Assembly: GCA_005889515.1 (NCBI GenBank)
Contig: VBHE01000116.1
Span: 1-11,352 of the forward strand
Length of the DNA: 11,352 bases
Direction of reading: 5' to 3'
Source: Chloroflexota bacterium
GTDB lineage: Bacteria > Chloroflexota > Dormibacteria > Aeolococcales > Aeolococcaceae
Of this stretch, positions 5,526 to 11,352 are shown piece after piece. The translations under genes and the position numbers were made by a program. Numbering within the stretch: the first letter of the stretch is position 1; every line of letters starts with the position of its first letter. The notes beneath the pieces are model-generated. The model saw only the letters and a program-made list of their open reading frames with translations. It did no database searches and had not been told where the DNA came from.

Positions 5526-6803
5526 CTAGGCGCCCGGGTCGAGGGCGAAGGCGAGGCAGGCGTTGTGCCCGCCGAACCCGAACGAGGTGCTGATCGCCAG
5601 CGTCGGGTCGGCCTTCCGCCCCACGTTGGGCACGTAGTCGAGGTCGCACTCGGGATCGGGGTTCTCGAGGTTGATGGTGGGCGGCAGGTAATGGTCGTAC
5701 ATGGCCAGAATCGAGACCATCGCCTCGAAGGCGCCGGCGGCGCCGAGCAGGTGGCCGGTCATCGACTTCGACGACGAGATCGGGATGCGCGGGGCGCTCT
5801 CGCCGAACACCGCCTTGAAGGCGCGGGTCTCGGCGACGTCGTTGAGCGGGGTGCTGGTCCCGTGGGCGTTGATGTAACCGACCTCCTCGGGACGCCGGCC
5901 GGCGCGGATCAGGGCGCGCTGGATGCAGCGGATCGCCCCGGAACCGTCGGGATCCGGCGCGGTGATGTGCGAGGCGTCGGCGGTGGCTCCGTAGCCCACC
6001 ACCTCGGCGTAGATGCGGGCGTTGCGCGCGAGCGCGTGGTCGCGATCCTCGAGCATGAGCACGGTCGCGCCCTCGGCGAGGACGAACCCGTCCCGGTCCT
6101 TGTCGAACGGTCGCGAGGCGCGCTCGGGGTCGTCGTTGCGGGTCGAGAGCGCCTGGGTGATGGCGAAGGAGGCGACCGCGATCGGGGTGATCCCCGCCTC
6201 GGTCCCGCCCGCGAGCGCCGCCACGGCGTCGCCGCGCTTGATGATCTCCGCCGCCTCGCCGATGGCGTGCGCGCCCGACGAGCAGGCGCTCACGATGGCG
6301 AAGTTCGGCCCCTTGGCACCGAGGTCGATGGCGACCATCCCCGCCGCCATGTCGGCGATCATCGTCGGTACGGTGAAGGGCCAGACCCGGCGCCATCCCC
6401 GGTTGTGGAGCGCCAGGGTCTCGTTCTCCATGATGTCGAGGCCACCGACGCCGGAGGAGACGATGACGGCGACGTCCTCGGCCTCGGCGGCGATGTCGAA
6501 GCCGCTGTCGGTGGCCGCCTCGCGGGCGGCGACCATGCCGAGCTGGATGTAGCGGCTGGTGCGCCGCGCCTCCTTCTTTCCCAGCGCCTCGGCGGGGTCG
6601 AAGCCCTTGACCTCGCCCGCGATCCGCACCGGGAGCTGGAGCTCGCCGGCGTCGAAGGTGCGCAGCGGACCGACGCCGCTGCGGCCCTCGCGACACGCCT
6701 CCCAGGTGGCGCGCCAGTCGTTGCCGATGGGGGTGATCGCGCCCAGCCCGGTGACCACAACCCGGCGCACCGGCGCCGACCCGTTGCCGCTGCCGCTCGT
6801 CAT
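5526..6803 (-). CDS. fabF: 3-oxoacyl-[acyl-carrier-protein] synthase II (KAS II)
   Basis: A 425-residue beta-ketoacyl-ACP synthase that condenses malonyl-ACP with an acyl-ACP in each chain-elongation round of type II fatty acid synthesis. The thiolase-fold start RRVVVTGLGAITPIGND (13-29) is followed by the nucleophile C174 in VSACSSGAHAIGEA. The catalytic His314 lies in NAHGTSTPLND, Lys346 in SSSKSMTGH and His351 in GHLLGAAGAFEA; the C-terminal glycine loop is STSFGFGGHNA. Length matches FabF (about 410-430). All catalytic residues are present, so it should be active. The ATG at 6803 overlaps the fabI stop as ATGA, so translation is coupled and the two elongation enzymes are made together. 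I call FabF instead of FabB because of the His-Lys-His motifs and length, but specificity cannot be fixed from sequence. Confidence 0.96.
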   Translation of the reverse strand: MTSGSGNGSAPVRRVVVTGLGAITPIGNDWRATWEACREGRSGVGPLRTFDAGELQLPVRIAGEVKGFDPAEALGKKEARRTSRYIQLGMVAAREAATDSGFDIAAEAEDVAVIVSSGVGGLDIMENETLALHNRGWRRVWPFTVPTMIADMAAGMVAIDLGAKGPNFAIVSACSSGAHAIGEAAEIIKRGDAVAALAGGTEAGITPIAVASFAITQALSTRNDDPERASRPFDKDRDGFVLAEGATVLMLEDRDHALARNARIYAEVVGYGATADASHITAPDPDGSGAIRCIQRALIRAGRRPEEVGYINAHGTSTPLNDVAETRAFKAVFGESAPRIPISSSKSMTGHLLGAAGAFEAMVSILAMYDHYLPPTINLENPDPECDLDYVPNVGRKADPTLAISTSFGFGGHNACLAFALDPGA

Positions 6804-7630
6804 GTCCCTACTCCCATCGGCGCCCCGAGTGCGTGGTAGCCGCCGTCGACGTGGAGCACCTCGCCGCTCACGGCACGCGCCATACCGCTGAGCAGGAAGA
6901 GGACGGCGTCGGCGACCGGTCCGCTGTCGGCGCTCTCCCAGCCCAGGGGCGCCTGCTCGGCCCAGCGGTCCTTGAGTCCCTTGAACCCCGGGATCGACTT
7001 CGCCGCCATCGTCTCCAGCGGACCGGCGGCGACGGCGTTGACACGGATGCCCTGAGGGCCGAGATCGCGCGCCAGGTAGCGCACCACCGCCTCGAGCGCG
7101 GCCTTGGCCGGCCCCATCCAGTCGTAGAGCGGCCAGGCGACGGCGGCGTCGAAGGTGAGCGCCACCAGGGCGCCGCCGCCCGCCTCGCGTGCGGGCATGA
7201 GCGGTGCGAGCTCGGCGGCGAGCGTCTTCATCGAGTAGGCGCTCACCTGCATGGCGATCGCCACCGACTCCCACGGCGCGGTCATGAAGCCGCCGCCGAG
7301 GCAGTCCTCCGGCGCGTAGCCGACGGCGTGGACGGCGCCGTCGAGCCCGCCCCAGCGGCGGCGCACCTCGGCGGCGACGCTCGCGACCTGGTCGGTCCTG
7401 GTCACGTCCATCTCGAGCACGTCGGGGACGGGGTCGAGGCGGCGGGCGCTCTTCTCGGTGAGCGTCATGGCGCGGCCGAAGGAGGTGAGCAGCACCTCGG
7501 CCCCGGCGCGCTGGGCGGCGTCCGCGATGGCGAAGGCGATGCTGCGGGGGGTGAGCACGCCGGTCACGAGCATGCGTCTGCCCGCGAGCAGCGCGGGGGC
7601 GGTTGCGGGCGCGGAGGTCACGTCGGTCAC
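6800..7630 (-). CDS. fabI: Enoyl-ACP reductase, InhA-like FabI
   Basis: A 276-residue short-chain dehydrogenase that reduces trans-2-enoyl-ACP with NADH, the last step of the fatty acid elongation cycle. The N-terminal LVTGVLTPRSIAFAIA binds the dinucleotide. The active site is LTFDAAVAWPLYDWMGPAK, with Tyr169 and Lys176 spaced Y-x6-K and Phe160 where most FabI proteins have the first Tyr. The FD..W/APLGW pattern matches mycobacterial InhA (FDPSRAMPAYNWM; QRAPIGW). The C-terminal VAAGPLETMAAKSIPGF and VDGGYHA are typical of the family. I chose GTG 7630, 7 nt after the -10-like TAGGGT; GTG 7639 adds three residues. The TGA at 6800 overlaps the fabF ATG. Target class of isoniazid-adduct and triclosan in relatives, but sensitivity cannot be read here. 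Confidence 0.94.
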   Translation of the reverse strand: MTDVTSAPATAPALLAGRRMLVTGVLTPRSIAFAIADAAQRAGAEVLLTSFGRAMTLTEKSARRLDPVPDVLEMDVTRTDQVASVAAEVRRRWGGLDGAVHAVGYAPEDCLGGGFMTAPWESVAIAMQVSAYSMKTLAAELAPLMPAREAGGGALVALTFDAAVAWPLYDWMGPAKAALEAVVRYLARDLGPQGIRVNAVAAGPLETMAAKSIPGFKGLKDRWAEQAPLGWESADSGPVADAVLFLLSGMARAVSGEVLHVDGGYHALGAPMGVGT

Positions 7631-7637
7631 GCTGCAC

Positions 7638-7643
7638 ACCCTA
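7638..7643 (-). promoter_or_regulatory. Candidate -10 element for fabI (leaderless)
   Basis: On the minus strand TAGGGT fits the TANNNT -10 pattern and ends 7 nt before the GTG at 7630. This is the same spacing as TAGGCT before the selenoprotein ATG. No convincing -35 box is present at 17-18 bp, and the upstream gene runs in the same direction, so it may be an internal promoter of the gene train. Confidence 0.35.
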
Positions 7644-7688
7644 AACCGTCATGCCTGTCCGGGGTTACACCGCCGCGATGCCGCAGGA

Positions 7689-7907
7689 TCACCGGCGGGT
7701 CGCCCGGTACGCCCGCAGCGCCTTCACCCCGAGGGCGCCGGCGACCGCGGCGAGGCCGACGCTCACCGCCCCGACGACGACGTGGACGACGTAGAAGCCG
7801 TCGAGGTGGTGGTCCGGGTAGACGTTGCGCACGAAGGTGACCCAGACGTAGAGGTTCCAGACGGCGAGCCCGACCAGGAACCAGGCGGCGCGGCGGGACA
7901 GGACCAT
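7689..7907 (-). CDS. SCO4848-family small membrane protein
   Basis: A 72-residue protein with two predicted transmembrane segments: about residues 8-26 (AWFLVGLAVWNLYVWVTFV) and 40-61 (VVHVVVGAVSVGLAAVAGAL). The N-terminal LSRRAAWFL...VWNLYVWVTFVRN and the loop into VHVVVGAVSVG resemble Streptomyces SCO4848, whose family I recall as small membrane proteins of unknown function. The C-terminus is basic (KALRAYRATRR), placing both ends in the cytoplasm. The ATG at 7907 is 15 bp after the IMPase-family stop and the gene ends 58 bp before fabI, all on the same strand, so co-transcription is probable. No catalytic residues are apparent. Finding this family supports an actinobacterial or related origin. 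Confidence 0.8.
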   Translation of the reverse strand: MVLSRRAAWFLVGLAVWNLYVWVTFVRNVYPDHHLDGFYVVHVVVGAVSVGLAAVAGALGVKALRAYRATRR

Positions 7908-7922
7908 GGCCGGTGCGTTCTC

Positions 7923-8735
7923 CTAGATGACCGCCCGCGCGGAGCCGGCGCGGCGGACGATGTCGAGCATGCGTTCGTGCCAGGCGGGCGACCCGGCGAG
8001 GACGTCGCCGCTGCGGTACACGCCACGCGGATCGCCGGCCCAGTCGGTCACCACGCCCCCCGCCTCGAGGACGAGCAGCGAGCCCGCGGCCACGTCCCAG
8101 AGCGAGAGGCCGAGCTCGAAGTAGCCGTCGAAGGCGCCCTGGGCGGAGTAGGCGAGGTCGAGGCTGGCGGCGCCGGCGCGGCGGAGGTCCTCGACCTCGG
8201 GGAACGCGGCCTCGAAGACGCGGAGGTAGCGGTCGCGATTCTCGAGGCGGCGGAAGGGAAAGCCCGTGGCCACCACCCCGCTGCCGTCCCCCGCGACCTG
8301 CAGGCGGCGGCCGCGGCGGTCGTGGGCGCCCAGCCCCCGGGCTCCGCACCAGAGGTCGCCGGTGAACGGGGCGGCGACCGCCCCGGCGGCGGGGAGGCCG
8401 TCGACGAGCAGCCCGACGCTCACCCCGACGACGGGGAACCCGCGGAGGAAGTTGGTGGTGCCGTCGATGGGATCGACCGCCCAGAGCGGGCCCGAGCCGC
8501 CGTCCTCGGCGGTCCCCGCGGACTCCTCGGCGAGGACGCCGATCTCCGGCGCCCCGGCGGCGAGCACCTCGAGGACCGCGGCCTCGGCGGCGCGATCGGC
8601 GGCGGTCACGTAGTCGCCCCTGCCCTTGCTCTGGGTCTCGAGGGCGCTGTCGCGCTCGCGCCAGCCGGTCACCACCTCCCCCGCAGCCTCGACGGCGCGC
8701 ACGGCCAGGTCGCGGAGCTCGGCGAGGGGGCGCAT
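7923..8735 (-). CDS. Inositol monophosphatase family protein
   Basis: A 270-residue Mg2+-dependent sugar-phosphatase-like protein of the IMPase/SuhB/FBPase superfamily, which releases phosphate from inositol phosphate, histidinol phosphate, PAP or fructose bisphosphate. The first metal site AEES (E70, E71), the second WAVDPIDGTTNF (D88, D91) and the C-terminal SLWDVAAG (D214) are all intact, as is GAASLDLAYSAQGAFDGYFE (188-207). The length matches bacterial SuhB-type enzymes. ATG 8735 was chosen because it is 8 nt after a TANNNT -10-like TACGCT (8744-8749) and no ribosome-binding site precedes it. It is the first gene of the minus-strand train leading to fabI-fabF and lies head to head with a DUF72 gene only 44 bp away. 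Which phosphate ester it hydrolyses cannot be decided; IMPase and histidinol-phosphatase activities are both plausible. Confidence 0.9.
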   Translation of the reverse strand: MRPLAELRDLAVRAVEAAGEVVTGWRERDSALETQSKGRGDYVTAADRAAEAAVLEVLAAGAPEIGVLAEESAGTAEDGGSGPLWAVDPIDGTTNFLRGFPVVGVSVGLLVDGLPAAGAVAAPFTGDLWCGARGLGAHDRRGRRLQVAGDGSGVVATGFPFRRLENRDRYLRVFEAAFPEVEDLRRAGAASLDLAYSAQGAFDGYFELGLSLWDVAAGSLLVLEAGGVVTDWAGDPRGVYRSGDVLAGSPAWHERMLDIVRRAGSARAVI

Positions 8736-8743
8736 CGCGTGAC

Positions 8744-8749
8744 AGCGTA
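8744..8749 (-). promoter_or_regulatory. Candidate -10 element for the IMPase-family operon
   Basis: TACGCT on the minus strand matches TANNNT and ends 8 nt before ATG 8735, so the message would be leaderless or nearly so. It lies within the 44-bp divergent gap between this operon and the DUF72 gene. The -35 region is not clear. Confidence 0.35.
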
Positions 8750-8779
8750 GCCCGCCACGCCGCTCGGACGTCCTGGGCC

Positions 8780-9745
8780 ATGATCGTCCCCGCCATGGCC
8801 GAGATCCTCGTCGGCACCTCGAACTGGGCCGACCACGAGCGCTTCTATCCGGCCGCGCTCGAGAAGGGGGCACGGCAGCGCGAGAAGCTCACCTACTACG
8901 CCCGCTTCTTTCCCATCGTCGAGGTCGACACCACCTTCTACGGCATCCCCCGGCTCAGCACCGTCGAGGGCTGGCTGCAGCGCACCCCTCCCGGCTTCCG
9001 CTTCAACGTCAAGGCGTACCGCTCGCTGACCGGGCACGAGCGCGAAGGCGGCCGCCCCCGGGCCCCCACCCCCGAGGAGGTCCGGGACTTCCTGGCGGCG
9101 ATCGCCCCGCTGCGCGAGGCGGGGCGGCTGGTGGCGGTCCACTACCAGTTCCCGCCGTGGTTCAAGAACACGCCGGCGGCCCGGGACGTCATCGCCGAGG
9201 CGCGCGAGCGCCACCCCGACGGCATCGTGGCCGTCGAGTTCCGCCACCGCTCCTGGTTCGACGGCGACGCCTGGCCCGCCACCCAGGAGCTGCTCACCGA
9301 GCTCGACGCCACCTACGTCGGGGTCGACGCGCCCCAGATCGGCGACGCGACCGCCCCGCCGCTGCTCGCGGTCACCTCGCCGCGGCTGGCGATCGCCCGC
9401 TTCCACGGCCGCAACCGGGGGACCTGGTACATCCGCGACGCGGCGAGCAGCCGCGACCGCTTCGACTACCTCTACCGCCCCTCGGAGCTCCGCGAGTGGG
9501 TGCCCGCGATCCGGTCGGCGGCCGAGTCCGGGGTCCCGGTCCACGTGATCCTGAACAACAACCGCTCCAACTACGCCGTGGTCAACGCCTTCGACCTCGC
9601 CGCCCTCCTCGAGGTGCCGCTGCCGGCCCCGCCGCCCCCGGTCCTCGAGACCCTGCGGGAGCGCGACGGCCGCCTCCCCGCCTGGGTGACGGCCGCCGGC
9701 ACCGACCTCGAGGCGCCCCCCGGACAGCTCGACCTGGGCGTGTAG
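8780..9745 (+). CDS. DUF72 (YecE-like) protein
   Basis: A 321-residue protein of the DUF72 TIM-barrel family, whose molecular role is not known. Diagnostic parts are ILVGTSNWADHERFYP near the N-terminus, YYARFFPIVEVDTTFYGIP (about 40-58), TPPGFRFNVKAYRSLTG, the AVEFRHRSW segment (about 152-160), LAIARFHGRN and the C-terminal VILNNNRSNYAVVNAFDLAAL. The conserved Glu in VEVDTTFY and the Asn-Asn pair near the end are present, so the gene looks intact. ATG 8780 gives five more residues than ATG 8795; neither has a ribosome-binding site and family members usually begin close to the second. It is divergent from the IMPase operon. The C-terminal Pro/Gly-rich tail (after about 285) is extra compared with the core domain. 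Confidence 0.9.
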   Translation: MIVPAMAEILVGTSNWADHERFYPAALEKGARQREKLTYYARFFPIVEVDTTFYGIPRLSTVEGWLQRTPPGFRFNVKAYRSLTGHEREGGRPRAPTPEEVRDFLAAIAPLREAGRLVAVHYQFPPWFKNTPAARDVIAEARERHPDGIVAVEFRHRSWFDGDAWPATQELLTELDATYVGVDAPQIGDATAPPLLAVTSPRLAIARFHGRNRGTWYIRDAASSRDRFDYLYRPSELREWVPAIRSAAESGVPVHVILNNNRSNYAVVNAFDLAALLEVPLPAPPPPVLETLRERDGRLPAWVTAAGTDLEAPPGQLDLGV

Positions 9746-9758
9746 GAACCTCCTGACG

Positions 9759-9781
9759 GGGGAAGAAGACACTTCTTTCTC
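9759..9781 (+). terminator. A/T-rich hairpin after the DUF72 gene, terminator or operator
   Basis: GAAGAAG (9762-9768) and CTTCTTT (9772-9778) form seven pairs including one G-T, with a three-base loop ACA; three more G-C/G-T pairs extend it at the base. It lies 13 bp after the DUF72 stop in an otherwise GC-rich stretch and is followed by TCTCGG. A weak terminator or a protein-binding dyad for the downstream gene are both possible. Confidence 0.35.
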
Positions 9782-9926
9782 GGAGCGGAATGCGGGAAGA
9801 TACCTGCTGGCGGTCGGCCCCCCCGGCCTGCCGCACGCCCTGGACGTTCCCAACCCACGGTCGCCGGCCCGCAGCGAGAGGGGTGCTGTGGCCGACCTGG
9901 AACCGGCTCCGGGAGGAGGTACCGCA

Positions 9927-10181
9927 ATGGCTATGGTCGCTCCCCGACGCAACGATCGCGGACGGCGCCCCGCCCCGAGTGGTGTGGTTCTGCGCAACGA
10001 GGCCGAGACCCACGAGGTCGAGGTGGCGCGCGCTCTCAACCAGTGGGCGGTCACGGTGACGAGCCTCTCCGACGGCCGGATGATCTGCCAGGACTTCTTC
10101 AACCGGCGCTGGGAGGCGCTGGCGCGGGCGGAGGACTTCGTGAGGCTCCTGAATCGCAAGGAGCCGCCTCCCGGCTGGTAG
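9927..10181 (+). CDS. Small conserved-looking protein of unknown function
   Basis: An 84-residue soluble protein I do not recognise. The N-terminus is basic and probably disordered (APRRNDRGRRPAPSG, residues 5-19). The rest is a compact segment with strand-like NQWAVTVTSLSDG and RMICQDFF, then a helix NRRWEALARAEDFVRLLNRKE. One Cys is present and there are no membrane segments. ATG 9927 was chosen because GGAGGAGGT (9912-9920) lies six bases upstream, the best ribosome-binding site in the window. GTG 9888 also has GAGAGGGG four bases upstream and would add 13 residues (MADLEPAPGGGTA), so the start is uncertain. It is convergent with, and directly abuts, the glutaredoxin-PDZ gene: the stop at 10179-10181 touches the opposite stop at 10182-10184. 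Confidence 0.68.
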   Translation: MAMVAPRRNDRGRRPAPSGVVLRNEAETHEVEVARALNQWAVTVTSLSDGRMICQDFFNRRWEALARAEDFVRLLNRKEPPPGW

Positions 10182-10189
10182 TCAGCCGG
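10171..10189. terminator. Bidirectional hairpin spanning two convergent stop codons
   Basis: CCGGCTG (10171-10177) and CAGCCGG (10183-10189) form a perfect 7-bp stem with loop GTAGT. The plus-strand TAG (10179-10181) lies in the loop and the minus-strand TGA (10182-10184) begins at its edge. With no spacer between the genes, the hairpin is well placed to serve both. There is no T-tract on either side. Confidence 0.5.
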
Positions 10190-10757
10190 CCGGGGCCCCG
10201 TCCCCGTCGCCGGCCCGGGGGAAGGTCACCGGGAGCACCACGTCGTCGCCGTCCCTGCGGATGGTGAGGGTCATCGTGTCTCCCGGGCGCCGGGCGGCAA
10301 CGGCGGTGCGGAACTGGTCGGCGCCCCCCGCGAGGGTGTAGGCCCCGACGCCGGTGATGACGTCGCCGGTGCGGATCCCGGCCGCGGCCGCGGGCGTGTC
10401 CGGCCGCACCGGGCCCACCTCGACGCCCCAGGGCGCGGGCAGCCCACGCTCGCGGGCGAGCTCGGGAGTGACCGAGCGCACCGCCGCGCCGAAGCTCACC
10501 GGCGGCTGCTCACCCTCGACCGGGGGGAGGAAGCGGGCGAGCTGGACCGGGTCGTAGCCGACGAGGAGGCGCTCGCCGACCTGGACGGCGGGCACGGCCA
10601 CCCGTCCGAGGCGGCCGAAGAGCACCGCCGAAGCGCTGGGGTCGTTGTGGACGTCGCGGGTGGTGAAGCGGTACCGGCGGGAGCGCAGGTGGGCGACCAC
10701 CGCCTCCGAGTCGGGATCACCGGCCCGGACGTAGACGGTGATCGGGCCCGCGGCCAC
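10182..10757 (-). CDS. Glutaredoxin-like/PDZ fusion lacking both active-site cysteines
   Basis: A 191-residue two-domain protein. Residues 4-78 have the glutaredoxin layout: strand ITVYV, helix EAVVAHLRSRR, strand YRFTTRDV, and VAVPAVQVGERLLVGY with the cis-Pro (P56). At the CPxC position the sequence is D14-P15-D16-S17, so no catalytic Cys exists and no other Cys is present; disulfide exchange is not expected. Residues about 88-180 are a PDZ domain (WGVEVGPVRPDTPAAAAGI, then RTGDVITGVGAYTL and the closing MTLTIRRDGDDVVLPVTF), as in HtrA-type proteases but with no protease domain. GTG 10757 lies two bases after the helicase stop, so the two are translationally linked. The glutaredoxin part may serve only for binding. 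No signal peptide is seen, so it should be cytoplasmic. Confidence 0.78.
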   Translation of the reverse strand: MAAGPITVYVRAGDPDSEAVVAHLRSRRYRFTTRDVHNDPSASAVLFGRLGRVAVPAVQVGERLLVGYDPVQLARFLPPVEGEQPPVSFGAAVRSVTPELARERGLPAPWGVEVGPVRPDTPAAAAGIRTGDVITGVGAYTLAGGADQFRTAVAARRPGDTMTLTIRRDGDDVVLPVTFPRAGDGDGAPAG

Positions 10758-10759
10758 CG

Positions 10760-11352
10760 CTACCCCTCGGCTCCCCCCGCCGGCGTCTCGGCGGCGGGGG
10801 CCGGTGCCGCGGCGCCGGGAGCCCCGGTCTCGCCGCCACCCCGTCCGCTGCGTCGGCGGCGACGGCGGCGGCGGGCCCGGCCGGCCTCCCCGCCCTCGGC
10901 GCCCTCGGCTCCCTGCGCCGGCGTCGCCGCGGCGCCCTCGGGACGTGCCTCGGCCCCGGGGGCGGCACCGCTTCCCCGGCCGCGGCGGCGGCGACGGCGA
11001 CGGCGGCGATCGCCGGGCGCGGCCTCGCCGCCCTCGGCGGGCGCGGCGGCGGCCTGCTCCTCCGACCCTGCGGCCGCGGCGACCTGCCCGGGGGCGGGAC
11101 GGCGCGCGCCCCGGCGGCGGCGCCGCCGCGCGGGACGGCCGGCGGCCTCGCCCTCTCCCTCGCCCTCGGCCTGGCGGCGGCGCGGAGCGGGGCTGCGCTT
11201 GGTCGGGGTCACGAGCTCGCCCGCGCTCAGCCAGCCGCCGGTGCTCCGGGCGGCCTCGACGAGGACGCCGTACATCGACTCCTCGCCGGCGCGCAGGGTC
11301 GCGCTGTCGCCGATGCACGCGACCAGTCGCCGCGCTCGGGAGATCGCGACGT
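10760..11352 (-). CDS. C-terminus of an SF1 DNA/RNA helicase with an Arg-rich tail (partial)
   Basis: The gene enters from the right edge; 196 residues remain. The first visible residues VAISRARRLVACIGDSATL match helicase motif VI and the strand after it in the UPF1/DNA2-like SF1 group (AAA_12 domain), where the two Arg contact ATP. MYGVLVEAARSTGGWL completes the domain. The last ~150 residues (10763-11209) are a disordered Ala/Gly/Glu/Pro tail with Arg tracts at 11111-11128 (six), 10982-11008 (nine) and 10850-10873 (eight), likely to bind nucleic acid or ribosomes. The acidic and Ala-rich spacers between them are repeated in style (GAEGAEGGEAG, EGEGEGEAAG). The TAG at 10762-10760 is followed after two bases by the glutaredoxin-PDZ start. 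The motor part and motifs I-V are outside the window, so the exact helicase type is not known. Confidence 0.7.
   Translation of the reverse strand, partial: VAISRARRLVACIGDSATLRAGEESMYGVLVEAARSTGGWLSAGELVTPTKRSPAPRRRQAEGEGEGEAAGRPARRRRRRGARRPAPGQVAAAAGSEEQAAAAPAEGGEAAPGDRRRRRRRRRGRGSGAAPGAEARPEGAAATPAQGAEGAEGGEAGRARRRRRRRRSGRGGGETGAPGAAAPAPAAETPAGGAEG

Noticed and set aside
5379..8750. Long plus-strand open frames opposite fabF, fabI and the IMPase-family gene
   Set aside because: They are GC-bias shadows of strongly supported minus-strand genes, with His/Arg/Gly-rich translations and no motifs.
9746..9926. Riboswitch or small RNA in the gap before the small unknown gene
   Set aside because: Apart from the 9759-9781 hairpin I see no conserved motif or multi-helix layout that I can name.
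10840..11130. GCC/GGC-rich repeats considered as a CRISPR array or tandem DNA repeat
   Set aside because: There are no equal-length repeats and spacers; the pattern is explained by Arg and Ala codons of the helicase tail.

Overview
The window is very GC-rich, with strong G/C bias at third codon positions, frequent GTG starts, almost no Shine-Dalgarno sequences and several probable leaderless promoters. These traits, an InhA-like enoyl-ACP reductase and a SCO4848-family membrane protein suggest a high-GC Terrabacteria lineage: Actinomycetota, or a neighbour such as Chloroflexota or Candidatus Dormibacterota. The sequence alone does not decide between them. TGA is used as an ordinary stop by many genes here, so it is not globally reassigned.

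Layout. (1) Plus strand, 1-3782: the 3' end of a probably exported protein; a membrane-anchored thioredoxin-fold protein interrupted by one in-frame TGA, read here as selenocysteine; a glutaredoxin-type ArsC-family reductase overlapping it by ATGA; a Nudix hydrolase; a stand-alone PnkP-like P-loop kinase; and a lipoprotein with Ycf48/BNR-type repeats, followed by a terminator-like hairpin. (2) Minus strand, 8735 down to 3930: a compact gene train of inositol-phosphatase-family protein, SCO4848-family membrane protein, fabI (InhA type), fabF, macrodomain protein, and an exported C-terminally anchored protein of unknown function. Two of the junctions are 4-bp start/stop overlaps and fabF-macrodomain is 4 bp apart. 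(3) Plus strand, 8780-10181: a DUF72 protein and a small unknown protein with one of the few good ribosome-binding sites in the window. (4) Minus strand, from the window end down to 10182: the C-terminus of an SF1 DNA/RNA helicase with an arginine-tract tail, then a glutaredoxin-like/PDZ fusion that has lost both catalytic cysteines.

The strongest discovery is the selenoprotein. The TGA falls exactly on the first cysteine position of a CxxC-type active site (U-G-T-C). Protein-like sequence continues in the same frame for 133 residues and ends in an ATGA overlap with arsC. A small hairpin with a G near the start of its loop lies 21 nt after the TGA. Second-tier observations are the cysteine-less glutaredoxin-PDZ fusion coupled to a helicase, the isolated RNA-repair-type kinase, the hairpin whose loop carries the stop codon between convergent genes, the leaderless promoter pattern, and a start-less zinc-ribbon-like coding remnant at the 3.9-kb convergence.
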